64,000 nucleotides of DNA. Source: Wurfbainia villosa (Eukaryota > Streptophyta > Magnoliopsida > Zingiberales > Zingiberaceae). Position numbers and translations under genes: made by a program. The notes beneath the pieces are model-generated. The model had not been told where the DNA came from and did no database searches. It was given only the letters and a program-made list of their open reading frames with translations. This document shows, piece by piece, positions 35,524-45,635 of this stretch. The DNA lies in contig CM046003.1 of assembly GCA_025175895.1 (NCBI GenBank), positions 47,672,335 to 47,736,334 on the forward strand, read 5' to 3'. Position 1 is the stretch's first letter; each line of letters opens with the position of its first letter.

Positions 35524-38500
35524 TCATCTTAATAGACTAAATTCGGCTTCGGGTAGGGGTTTAGTAAATAGGTCTGCTAAGTTAGACTTCGATTCGACGT
35601 ATTCGAGTTGTATTGCTCCATTGGCCACATGTTCTTGAATGAAATGGTGTTTGACATCTATATGTTTGGTCCTAGAGTGACATATCGGATTCTTAGTAAG
35701 ATTAATTGAACTAATGTTGTCTACGTGAAGTTTAGTATTCGTAAAGTCTAACTTAAAGTCGCGGAGAGTGTGCTTCATCCAAAGAAGTTGAGTGACACAC
35801 TCACCCATTGCGATGTATTCAGCTTCGGTGGTAGATAAAGCGACACAGTGTTGCTTCCTACCACACCAACATACTAGACTCGAGCCGAGAAGTTGACAAC
35901 AACCACTCGTGCTCTTTCTATCGAGCTTACTACTGGCATAGTCCGAATCGGAGTAGCCGATTAGTTCGAACTCCGTAGATCTAGGGTACCAAATACAAAC
36001 GTTAAGTGTACCCTTAAGATATCTAAGGATACGCTTAACTAGGGTTAGGTGAGACTCCTTAGCACAGGTTTGAAACCTGGCGCACATACTTACTGCGAAT
36101 AGGATGTCGGGTCGGCTTGCAGTTAAGTATAGGAGACTTCCTATCACGCTCCTATAGTACTTTAAGTCAATGGACTTACTTTCTAGGTCTTCTCCTATGT
36201 TAACATTAATCGCCATTGGGGTGTTTATTATCTTAGCGTCTTGCATTCCAAATCTTTTAATTAACTCCTTAGTGTATTTTTGTTGATATAGGTATATACC
36301 ATCCTTAGTTTGTTTAATTTGTAGACCTAAAAAGAAACTTAACTCACCTACCAAGTTCATTTCGAACTCACTTTGCATGAGTGAAATGAACTCATTTAGT
36401 AAGGCTGAGTTAGAGGTTCCAAAAATTATATCGTCTACGTAAATTTGAGCTATGAATATTTCTTTACCTAAGGTTTTTACGAAGAGAGTTGGGTCAACTA
36501 AGCCTTGGTTAAACCCTTTTGACTTAAGATGGATTGAAAGTCTCTCGTACCAAGCTCGAGGAGCTTGTTTAAGTCCATAGAGAGCTTTTTTAAGTTTTAG
36601 AACATTGTCGGGTTTATCTAGATTTTCGAATCCGGGGGGTTGGCTAACATAAACTTCTTCTTTAATATATCCATTTAGGAATGCCGACTTAACATCCATT
36701 TGAAACAGCTTAAATCCTCGATGTGCGGCATAAGCTAGCAACATTCGAATGGATTCGAGTCTAGCTACTGGGGCATAGGTTTCGTCGTAATCTAAGCCTT
36801 CGACTTGACTAAACCCTTTGGAGACTAACCTAGCCTTGTTTCTAACTACTTCACCTTTATCATCAAGCTTATTTCGAAACACCCACCTTGTTCCAATTAT
36901 CGTTTTGTCATTAGGTGGTGGTACTAATTCCCACACTTCATTCCTAGTAAATTAAGCTAGCTCTTCTTGCATTGCAATAATCCAATCGGGATCAAGAAGA
37001 GCTTGTTCAATTGATTTGGGTTATATCTTTGAAATTAAGGAAATTTGACTAAGGTTCCTATAGGATGCTCTAGTTAGAACTCCTAGATTAGGATCTCCTA
37101 TCACTTGATCGATAGGGTCGTTAGTCTGAATCCTAGATTGGGTTGGGTTTGTGTCACCTAATGCTTGATCAATGGGGTGACTTGGTTGAACACTAGTTTG
37201 GTTGGAGTCATCTATCACTTGATCAATAGAGTGACTTGGTTGACTTAGGTTAGGATTAACACTAGACCTGATCTCCGGATCAGAGTTAGGTCTAGTATGA
37301 ATCGGCTCGCTAATTGGGGTTGCTGGGGGTTTTGTAGGTTCATGTCCTTCATCAAATACTACATTGATAGTCTCCTCGACTCTAAGGGTGTCGTGGTTAT
37401 ATACTCTATAAGCTCGACTTGTAGTCGAGTATCCTAGAAAGATTCTGGTGGAGGTTTTGGATTTGAATTTCCCTAGGTGGTTCTTAGTGTTTAAGATATG
37501 TACTTTACATCCAAATACCCTAAAGTACTTGATGTTGGGTACTTTATTGTGATAAATCTCGTAGGAGGTCTTAAGGTGCCTCTTTACCATAAGGATCCTA
37601 TTCTGGACATAGCAAGTCGTGCTAACGGCTTCTGCCCAAAACCTATCAGGTAGGTCGTATTCGTTCAACATGGTCCTAGCGGCTTCTTGTAGAGTTCGGT
37701 TTTTCCGCTCCACTAGGCCATTTTGTTGAGGGGTCCTAGGGTAAGAGAATTCATGGTGGTATCCGTTTAGGTTACAGAAGTTGGTGAACCTTTGATTTTC
37801 GAATTCACCACCATGATCGCTTCTAAGTCTTTTAACCTTAAGTTTTTTTTGATTCTCGATTAATTTGAATAGATTGATTAATTGATCTAGAGTATCATTT
37901 TTATGTTTGATGAACCTAACCCAGGTAAACCTGGAGTAGTCGTCAATTATGACTAAGCAATATTGACTTCTATTGAGTGACTTGGCTCCATGTGAATTGA
38001 ATAGATCCATATGCAGGAGCTCAAGTACACTTGAGGTTCGTTCTTGGTTAGTTAACTTGTGTTGTGTCCTAGGTTGTTTTCCTTGTTGACAAGCATTACA
38101 GATTTTATTAACCAAGTTGTTGAGGTTGGCTAAGCCTCTGACTAAGCCACTCTGACTCATCTTGTGGACGAGTCTTGGGTGCGAGTGACCGAGTCGTCGG
38201 TGCCACAACCATGATTCCTCTTCCTGTGTCATAAGACATTTGGCTGAGGATTTGATTAAGTTAATTGTATAAATATTATTTGTCCTAGTTCCTTTGAGTA
38301 TGGTTTTAGCTGTTTTATTTGTTTTAATTACACATTCATTTTCTAAAAATACGACCTTATAGTTATTGTCACATAATTGGCTTACGCTAAGCAGGTTATA
38401 TTCAAAATTCTCTACAAGTAATACATTTTTAATAACAAAATTCGAGTTAAGATCGATATCACCTGATCCGATGATTTTGAGCTTGTCGTTATTCCCAAAG

Positions 38501-38586
38501 GCTACTGATCCTTGTCGTTTGAATCGAAGCTTCGTGAATTTGAGTTGATCCCCGGTCATGTGTCGGATGCAACCGTTGTCCAACAT
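35524..38586 (-). pseudogene. pol: Element E pol: protease, integrase, RT, RNase H (two stops)
   Basis: A single 1021-codon frame on the minus strand from the M of MLDNGC. Protease: catalytic Asp kept, but the usual D-S-G is D-N-G. Integrase: HHCC motif (H129, H134, C163, C166) and catalytic D194, D257, E293 with exactly 35 residues between the last two (DD35E). The first TAA (37021-37023, after LISKI; Glu codon in K) and a second TAA near 36954 (Gln codon in K and F) separate integrase from reverse transcriptase. RT: FQMDVKSAFLNG and IYVDDIIFG. RNase H: GYSDSDYASSKLDRKSTSG, ALSTTEAEYIAMGE and VDNISS. The end is SLLR-TGA. With two stops it cannot make full Pol, but most catalytic residues survive. 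Confidence 0.95.
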
Positions 38587-38776
38587 CCATTGATCCTACA
38601 CACAAGGTGGTTGGATTAGATGTTAGATTTTTTTTAAAAAAAAAAAATTGGTTGTAAGTTGTTAAACCTATGTCATCTCACCTGTGTCTATATGATCAAG
38701 CATGTTATACTTATGTGTTTTTTGTGAGATGACTTCCAATTAAGTTGATTAAGTGGATTTAGGTTCAAGTAATTTT

Positions 38777-38903
38777 ATGTTAGATTTGGATTTGACCCTA
38801 GGCTTGTCAAGTTTACCTTTTCAAGATCATGGCTTCTAGGTCGTGGCGAGGCGCAGAGGCCTTCTTTTATCGGATCATCGACCACTTCCTTAGACAAAGC
38901 CAT
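38777..38903 (-). other. Small open frame in the E gag-pol spacer
   Basis: About 42 codons, starting MALSKEVVDDPIKEG at the ATG complement 38901-38903. It is out of frame with both gag and pol of E. Counterparts exist in F and K. No known domain; may be conserved RNA rather than protein. Confidence 0.35.
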
Positions 38904-38959
38904 TTTCAAGAGAATGATGACTTGACTCACCTAAGACTATTTCCTAGTCTAACTGGTTA

Positions 38960-39132
38960 TTTTTGAAAAGAGGCTCCCGGAGGCTCAATCTTTTCGAAGA
39001 ATTTTAGTTGGTTATGTTTTTGAAAAGAGGCTCCCCGAGGCTCAATCTTTTTCGAAGAATTTTAGTTGGTTATGTTTTTGAAAAGAGGCTTCCCGAGGCT
39101 CAATCTTTTCGAAGAATTTTAGTTGGTTATGT
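38960..39132 (-). repeat. Tandem repeat in E gag-pol spacer (3 units)
   Basis: Three direct units of about 57 bp with GAAAAGAGGCTCCC(C/G)G, AGGCTCAATCTTTT and GAAGAATTTTAGTTGG. F has two units at this place and K has none. A second small repeat follows at 39160-39250 (AAAGCATGCAATTTCTAAGTT, AAAGCACAAACTTTCTAAG). Confidence 0.9.
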
Positions 39133-39237
39133 TCGTGTTCTAAGTGAGTTCACAAGTTTTAAAGCATAAACTTTCTAAGTTAAAGCATGCAATTTCTAAG
39201 TTAAAGCACAAACTTTCTAAGTTAAAGCATGCAATTT

Positions 39238-40878
39238 TTAAGTTAAAGCATAAACATGTTTTGTACTGGCTCCCCCTAGACCGTTGAATCGGTTCGGTCT
39301 ATCCACATAGTGGATTTGGTCCTTGGGAATCCAGTACGGGTTGGATCCTAGAGTTGAAATCAAAAGGTTCTTAGGGACCCATGCTTGGACATGTTTCCTA
39401 TGTCGACTTACAATCGACATATACGACCTATTAGTCATGTTTGAGTTAAACCCTAGTCCAGTCTTGTTGTACACAGCCCTTTGAGATCCAAGTAGGAGGT
39501 CAAGTCCTTTGGATCCCGAAGTGAACCTTTCCAACGTGTTCCTAAGATCTTCGACTTGACTTTTCAAGAGTGAGTTCTCAACTTCGAGTTTTTCAACCCG
39601 AGTTGAGTCCTTCTCTTGAACTCGACTAGTCGAAGAGGTTAGGGAGACCTTGTGTTTGAGGAGTTTGACCTCCTCAACCAGGGTCTCGACCTTGGACTCG
39701 GATTTAACTAATTTCCTAGACAAAAACCTAACTGTATTTTGTAAAGTATTAAATAAAGTTCGACTTACTTTAAGGGTATCTTTTGAACCGGATATGTATC
39801 CGTGGCTTGAATTGAAGGTAGCTTCATAGTCCGAGTCATCCTCAGGTTCTGACTCAAGTTCAGGTTCGGTCTCCGTGTCTGACTCAATTGATTTCGCCAT
39901 GAAGACGTGGTCTTCGTCTTCTTCGGATGACGCTTCTTCCCATGTCGCGTTGAGGGCCTTCTTGTGCTTAGGTGCTTTGTGGTTGAGCTTGGAGCACTCA
40001 GACTTGATATGTCCAAACCTGTTACACTCATAACACCTAATATTAGAACTTTTAGGTTTACCTTGGTTGGGTCGAGTTGTGGTTCGCCTCCGTCCCTTGG
40101 CTATCCTTCGAGCTAGGTTCATTAGCTCGGCAGTCAATTCCGGGTCAACTTCTTCTTCGGACTCGTCTTCCTCCTCGGTTGGTGGTGGCTTGCTTGCGAT
40201 TTTCTTCTTCTTTGAACCTGCAAACAAGGCTATACCCCTCTTGGGTTCCAAGTTGGACTGCTCATGTAATTCGAAATCTGAGAATAATTCATCTAACCTA
40301 ATTTTAGAAAGATCTTTGGAGACCTTGTAGGCATCGACCATGGATGCCCACAAGGTAGTCCTCGGAAAAGAGTTTAGAACATACCTTATAAGGTCGCGGT
40401 TTTCGACCTTTTGCCCGATTGCGTGTAGGTTGTTGACTATGTCTTGGACATGGGCGTGGAGTTGTGTCGCGGACTCGTGTTCCTGCATTTTTAGTGTGTA
40501 CAATTTATTGAACAACAAATAGCGTTTGCAAACCTTAGCTTGATCTGATCCTTCGTGTAACTCGATTAGTTTTGTCCAAAGATCCTTTGCGCTTATGAAG
40601 GGGCCGACGCGATTTAGCTCCTCCTTGGATAGGCTGCATTGGAGGATTTGTTTTGCCTTGGTGTCGGCTTCGACTTGTCATTTTGTCGCAATGGTCCATT
40701 GATCATAATCCAAGGAGTCACCCACTTCATTAGTCGGAAGTGTGAAACCCGTTTGGATTATGATCCACATCTCGATTTGGGTTTTGAGAAAGCATTCCAT
40801 TCGACCCTTCCAATAACGGAAGTCATCTCCATTGTAAAACGGAGGTCGGACGGTGCTAAAACCCTCGAGATGGGCCAT
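39238..40878 (-). pseudogene. gag: Element E gag (one in-frame stop)
   Basis: SIRE-type Gag, 546 codons from ATG complement 40876-40878. N terminus MAHLEGFSTVRPPFYNGDD, then codon 67 is TGA (40675-40677); the frame then stays open to 39238. Domains in order: UBN2-type capsid (LLFNKLYTLKMQE, NRDLIRYVLNSFPRTTLWASMVDAY), an acidic Glu-rich linker, an intact CCHC zinc knuckle CYECNRFGHIKSEC at about residues 283-296, an acidic tract, a coiled-coil-like segment (VEEVKLLKHKV, VEKLEVENSLLKSQVEDL), and the C-terminal YWIPKDQIHYVDRPNRF block. K has TGA at the same codon; F has AAA and H has CGC there. Confidence 0.95.
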
Positions 40879-40944
40879 TAGAACAAAAGACCGAAGGAGA
40901 CGAAGACGAAGAAACTAGCAACGACAAAAACACAAAAAAAAGTA

Positions 40945-40962
40945 CCAAGACTCGCGTCTTGG
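40945..40962 (-). promoter_or_regulatory. Leader hairpin of element E
   Basis: Perfect stem CCAAGAC/GTCTTGG with a 4-nt loop, 67 nt upstream of the gag ATG, exactly as in F. Located between primer site and gag, where packaging and dimer signals lie in related elements. Function inferred only. Confidence 0.6.
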
Positions 40963-41078
40963 ATTAGTAGTGCGGGAGAAAACTTAACAAAGCGAAATAA
41001 ATAGAAATAAACAGAATTAAAAGAACAATAAATCTGTAAAAATGGCTAGATCGGTGGTTTCACCAAATCTTAGCAACC

Positions 41079-41094
41079 CCCGGCTCTGATACCA
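41079..41094 (-). other. Primer-binding site of element E
   Basis: Minus strand TGGTATCAGAGCCGGG directly after the 5' LTR: initiator-Met-type site. Confidence 0.9.
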
Positions 41095-41096
41095 AT

Positions 41097-42164
41097 TGTT
41101 GGATCGAAGCGGATCGCTAGAGGGGGGGGAGGTGAATAGCGATAAAAACTTTTTTTTTTCGTTCGTTAAAAAACTGAGTAGATAATTAATTTGCAGCGGA
41201 AAAGATAAGCAATATAAAGAGAAGACAAATGTTTTACTTGGTTCGTAGCCTTCGGTTACTACTCCATGGCCCTAGTGGTCCTTGACCACGTACGGAGGGC
41301 AAAAGCACTAAAGGAACTCATCCTCGTTAGAGGTTGGAGTTAATCGATACAAGAAGGAACAAAAACTTGAGGTAGAGGGACACTCTCCCTCTCCTCATAT
41401 ACGATAAAAGCTCCGGAAAAGTAGATGAACAACTGATAAAAACTAATACCGACGTATAAAAATAATAAAGAAAGTTAAACCTAGACGTCGGAAAGGAAGG
41501 ACTTCGTTGTCGGAGAGTTGTAGCTTTGCGGAGGCTTTTTGGAAGCTTAGAATTGTTGTGAAAACCCTAGGTTAGGACCTCCTTTTATAGCCTTTGAGCC
41601 TCTTTTCGAGAGGAACCCTAGCCAATCATATTTGAGCACCACTCCCCTTGAAATTTGGTGATAAACCTTGACTCCTCGAGGCTGATCCTTTGACCTGACC
41701 GATGGCCATCACTACCGATCACGGTAGCATCGCCGAGTGCTAGCCGTAATCCGATGGATGGCAATGAGTCCTTAAGTGATCGACGTGCTGCAAGGCAATG
41801 TTAGCTTAAATAAAACATTATTTCGACGGTCGTTGATCGTCCGATCTCGACCTAGACCACCTATGAGATGTCTTAGGTCAGATCTACGCTTAAGTCTTTC
41901 CCCGTAACGAGGATACGACCTTACTTACACTCGCACACACGAGCTTACCTCGATACTTACATGTTGCTTTTGCTTCCGGCCTTCCACTCAATTCCTTCGG
42001 CTCCCTCCGAAGTCACTTGAGTGTCGCCCGACTAGCCTTCAGCTCCAGCTATAGCAATTTTCTGCACACTCGATTCAGCTCGTGAGATAACAACATGAGC
42101 TTAACTTTGTATCGTTTTCTATAATCAAAACTCATGTTCGACTTAGGTGCCTACTGCACCAACA
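41097..42164 (-). repeat. Element E 5' LTR
   Basis: 1068 bp, plus-strand start TGTTGGATCGAAGCGG, end GCACCAACA. Minus-strand TATA box near 41581-41590. Matches 25360-26450 except for indels at the palindrome region (about 41700-41790). Followed by target duplication TTATC (42165-42169). Confidence 0.95.
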
Positions 42165-42231
42165 TTATCGAAACGAAAAGAAAGTTTTTTATGCTCGCTA
42201 TTAACCCCCCCCCCCCCCTTCCACTCTAGCT
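42165..42231 (+). repeat. Element A 3' LTR, segment 3 of 3
   Basis: TTATCGAAACGAAAAGAAAG...GCTCGCTATTAACC, a C run, then CACTCTAGC, matching 43243-43303 of LTR G. The expected last bases before the primer site (CTTTTGATCCAAYA) are missing, and LTR G begins at once. Confidence 0.85.
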
Positions 42232-42651
42232 TGTTGGTGTAGGGACACCAAATAATCGAACCTAGGTTTTGATTATGACAAAGGCTCAAAGTTAAGATGT
42301 TATCTTTATCTGATAATCTACTGTTAAGTATGCAGAATTGTTTAAGCTGAGCTGAAGGTCAGTGACACCCGGGGAATCTCGAGTCGAGAAACCGTGGTGG
42401 TCGGGCGGATGGAGTCGAAGAACCCAGGTGAAGACCGGAAGCTAAGGGACAAGTCACAAAGGACCAGAGGTAAGCACGAGTGTGAGTATTGGTGAGGTTG
42501 GCTCTTCTGTACGGGGATGACTTTAGGCGGCGATCCGACTAAGACTTCCAGTGGAAGGTCTAGGTCAAGATCGGATGGTAAGTAGCCATCATTTCTACCG
42601 TTACTTATGTTTTCGTGCTAACTCTTTGTTGTAGTTGAGAAAACAGTGCAA

Positions 42652-42723
42652 CAGTCGACTAATGGTTATTGGCAGTCGATTGATCCTAGCATCAGTCAAC
42701 TGCTGAAGGTGATCAGTCGAATG
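42652..42723 (+). repeat. Palindrome array in LTR G
   Basis: Four CAGTCGACTG-type decamers, each with at least one change (CAGTCGACTA, CAGTCGATTG, CAGTCAACTG, CAGTCGAATG), starting at 42652, 42673, 42693 and 42714: 21, 20 and 21 bp apart, the same register as LTR A. Confidence 0.9.
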
Positions 42724-42831
42724 ATATTCAAACTAGCCAGCTCGATGAAAGTCAAGATAAGCTCCTCATATCTTGGGGAGATAAGAAGCTTTGACTCAGA
42801 TTTAGATCTCAACGAGCTAGGGTTTTGAGGG

Positions 42832-42840
42832 CTATAAAAT
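42832..42840 (+). promoter_or_regulatory. TATA box of LTR G
   Basis: CTATAAAAT, about 110 bp downstream of the palindrome array, same position as in LTR A. Confidence 0.55.
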
Positions 42841-43318
42841 AAGGCGGGTTTCACCCTTTTGGATCATCTCATCTTGCTCCCAAAGTGCTCCAACGACGTC
42901 GAGCTCCGATGACAACACTACGCCACCATAATGCCGACGACACGCAGAGCTTCCAACCTTTTCGTCGGTAGTTTCATTGTTTTAGTTGTCTTATTTATTT
43001 ATTGTATTTGAGCTTTACATTTCTAAGAGGAGAGGTATGCTTGTTACCTCTTCTTCTATCCTTTGAGTTGTTGTAATCGTCGTCTCCTACCTCCAACGAG
43101 GAGGAGACTTAAAGTAGATTGCCCCACCATACGCGGTCTAGGATCATGGGGCCTTGGAGTAGCAACCTTTTGGTTGTGAACCAAGTAAAAACAAAGAGTC
43201 TCATTTTCATCAATTGTCTTTTACTTTCCACTGCAATACTAGTGTTTTATCGAAACGAAAAGAAGTTTTCAAGCTCGCTATTCACCCCCCCCCCCTCTAA
43301 CTTGCTTTTGATCCAATA

Positions 43319-43641
43319 ATTGGTATCAGAGTCATGGTCCATGTCAAGCCATGAACCCCGAATGAAGGAAGTGGAGCTCCCATGTCCGGATCAAGAGAAC
43401 CAGACACCAAGCAGGAAGTCCAGTTGGGTCGAGAGGATCGAACAACTGGCATGAAGTCCAATTGGGCCAGAAGAGCTGGACAACTAGCAGGAAGTCCGGC
43501 TAGGTCAGAAGGACTAGATAGTTGGCAGGAAGACCTGGTGGGTTGAGGATCGGACATCAAGTAGAAGATGTCCTTCGAGGACGAATAGGCTTGAGAGAGG
43601 GGGTCAATGTGAATGTGATCCTTCGTTTGAGGGGGGGCGAT
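43319..43641 (+). mobile_element. Short non-coding internal region after LTR G
   Basis: Begins with a primer site ATTGGTATCAGAGTC (43319-43333). It continues with a degenerate minisatellite of roughly 30-35 bp (GGAAGTCCAGTTGGGTC, GAGGATCG, GGACAACTGGC words, 43390-43560). It ends in a purine tract GAGGGGGGGCGAT (43629-43641) followed by TGTTGAAG. No coding capacity. It looks like a non-autonomous element, but the sequence after the tract is an LTR of a different family from G. Confidence 0.65.
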
Positions 43642-43838
43642 TGTTGAAGTTTTGAGAATACAATCAAAGTCTAACATTGGTAAGACATGGAAAAGATCAT
43701 GTGCTTATAAGATGAAAAGATATCTCCATTAGAATGAGGCCTTTTGGGTAAAGCCCAAAAACAAAACCATGAGGGCTTAGGCCCCAAGTGGATAATATCA
43801 TATCATTATGGAGATATGTGAATCTTATAGGCAATAAC
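43642..43838 (+). repeat. Fragment of an unrelated LTR (TGTTGAAG type)
   Basis: Starts TGTTGAAGTTTTGAG after a purine tract and runs through GCCTTTTGGGTAAAGCCC and CCATGAGGGCTTAGGCCCC. It breaks off where the CACTA-like coding region begins. The right boundary is approximate. Confidence 0.55.
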
Positions 43839-44687
43839 AATCCTCATCCTCTAAATTAAATTTCTCATCTTCATCTTCATTTATTTCACTTGCATCAACA
43901 TCTATTACTATGCTGTTGGGATCTCATAATGTTGAAATATTATATTCTTCTATCTCAATTCTATTGACAACTTTATCTTGCTGATATGTTATGTCTTCCC
44001 AATGTTCCTCAATTTTGTTCCATGCTTTTGTTTTACAAACAGCCCACCAATCAATTTTGTCACGTCTCAAACTAGGATATGAAGTATAAAATACTTGAAT
44101 ATATTGTTGTACTAACACAAATGGTTCATACCTCTTGTATAATTTTTTGTGATTTATTTCAACCAAATAAAACTGTGGATACACCTTCATGCCTTTGATA
44201 GGGTCAAACCAGTGACACATAAATAAAATAACTCACAAATCTGAGCCAGGGTACTCTACCTCTAAAATTTCATCTAGCAAACCATAAAAATCATTCGTTG
44301 CACCTCCATCATTGGATGACTGAACACAAACCCCACTATTCATTATAGTTTTTTCTATCCCATATTCTTGAGTATGAAAATTTTATCCGTTTATAAAATA
44401 TGTCGGCCAAGTTTTCACTATTGATTTTGGACCCCATGACAGATGGTTTATCAATTCTTGATCAATGTGAGCTTGATTATCATGAACCAAATGTCAAATA
44501 AAAATGTGTTAAAGTCAATATTTAACCAATTGATTATTATAGCATACTTACATATTTTTTGAACCATGGTGCAAGTTCATTATCGTAGAAACGATCGAAC
44601 TCAAGCTCCGAGAGCTCCGAATATGGGGTTTGAAAATTCCTGCCATAAAAATAAATATAACACAAACAAAAATTTACGATATATGAA

Positions 44688-44729
<42 letters not shown>

Positions 44730-44934
44730 AACTTGAAATACGACGTTACTTTTGGATAGTTCAGTAAAATATGTGTGGGCTGCTCACCATTCTTGACTAG
44801 TTAAGTATCTACGTATACAAGATACACTCGGTCGACTAAGATAGTTAAAAATTGAGAATGAATTCAAATTTGGATCAATAGGACCCTCATCATTTCTTCC
44901 CGCTCTTCGCCGTTTGCATTGAACATGAGGTTTA
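43839..44934 (-). pseudogene. CACTA (En/Spm-type) DUF4216-bearing gene fragment
   Basis: Minus-strand remnant of a CACTA DNA transposon. The piece 43924-44220 reads KLYKRYEPFVLVQQYIQVFYTSY...DWWAVCKTKAWNKI, the DUF4216 pattern (YEPFVLA.QA.QVFY) found at the C terminus of plant CACTA transposase-associated proteins. An acidic tail follows. The upstream piece (FDRFYDNELAPWFKKYV, about 44540-44630) and a RYLTSQEW-like word near 44790 are consistent with the same protein. Splice-like gaps and stops break it. No CACTA terminal repeat was found, and element H cuts its 5' side at 44935. Confidence 0.7.
44692..44727. repeat. TA microsatellite
   Basis: About 18 AT dinucleotides inside the CACTA fragment, probably in a former intron. 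Confidence 0.95.
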
Positions 44935-45384
44935 TGTTGGTGCAGTAGGCACCAGATAATCGAACCTAAGTTTTGATTATGGCAAAGACCCAAAGCTAAG
45001 GTAATATTGTTGTCTGATGAGCTAAACCAAGTGTGAAGGAATGTTAAGCTAAGCTGAAGATCTGCGACACCCGGAGACTCTTGTGTTGAGAAACTGTGGT
45101 GGTCGAGCGACACTGGGAGGACTTCGGAGGGAGCCGAAGAACCCAGGTGGAGACATGAAACAAAGCTACAAGTCACAAGGACCTAAGATAAGCTCGAGGT
45201 AAGCTCGTGTGTGTGAGTGAATGCAAGGTCAAGTCCTCCATATGGGGTCATCCTTAGGCGACGATCCGACTAAGACTTCCCATGGAAGGTCTAGGTCGAG
45301 ATCGGATGGTAAGTGGTTGTCAAATTCACTTTATTACTTGCATTTTCTAGCTAACTTTTTATTGCAGTCGAAAACCTTGGGTAT

Positions 45385-45495
45385 CAGTTCAACTACTGGG
45401 GAATCAGTTCAATTGCTAGGGCATCAATTCAACTGATGGGGAATTAGTTCAACTGCTGGGGCATCAGTTCAACTGCTGGGGCAGCAGTTCAACTG
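45385..45495 (+). repeat. Palindrome array in LTR H, exact 20-bp period
   Basis: Six copies of CAGTTCAACTG or one-base variants begin at 45385, 45405, 45425, 45445, 45465 and 45485, exactly 20 bp apart, joined by CTGGGGCAT-type linkers. It lies about 105 bp upstream of the TATA box. Confidence 0.95.
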
Positions 45496-45600
45496 CTGTT
45501 TGAATTCCAGCATCAAGGAGAGTCAAACTTCATCCCCTTATCTTAGGGTGAGGTGACCTTTGGTGATAAACTTGAGCTTAACATCTAGGGGGATGGAAGG

Positions 45601-45635
45601 ATATAAAAGAAGAGGAGGGGGGGGGGGGGGGGGGG
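45601..45635 (+). promoter_or_regulatory. TATA box and G19 run of LTR H
   Basis: ATATAAAAG at 45601-45609, followed after seven bases by 19 consecutive G. Sister LTRs have only a few G at this place (GAAGGGGGG in A). Confidence 0.6.

Larger units (their letters stand above)
25360..42164 (-). mobile_element. Element E: nearly intact SIRE-like copia element, split by F
   Basis: Minus-strand Ty1/copia element with LTRs 25360-26450 and 41097-42164. Target duplication TTATT/TTATC: one mismatch, and the intact sequence TTATCG is seen in LTR G. Removing nested element F (27116-35320 plus one duplication copy) leaves about 8.6 kb. It has primer site, leader hairpin, gag (546 codons, one stop), gag-pol spacer with tandem repeats, pol (1021 codons in one frame, two stops), long 3' untranslated region and purine tract. 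It is the best-preserved copy of its family here. Confidence 0.95.
42232..43318 (+). repeat. LTR G, second LTR of family A, in tandem
   Basis: 1087 bp, start TGTTGGTGTAGGG, end GATCCAATA. Same family as LTR A. It has the palindrome array 42652-42723, TATA box 42833-42840 and a C run (43285-43295). A primer site follows, so this is a 5' LTR. It sits head to tail with the truncated LTR A without internal sequence between. Confidence 0.9.

Noticed and set aside
43297..43677. 126-codon minus-strand frame
   Set aside because: Covers the minisatellite after LTR G; the repeated SCPALLAQLDF-like words come from the repeat.
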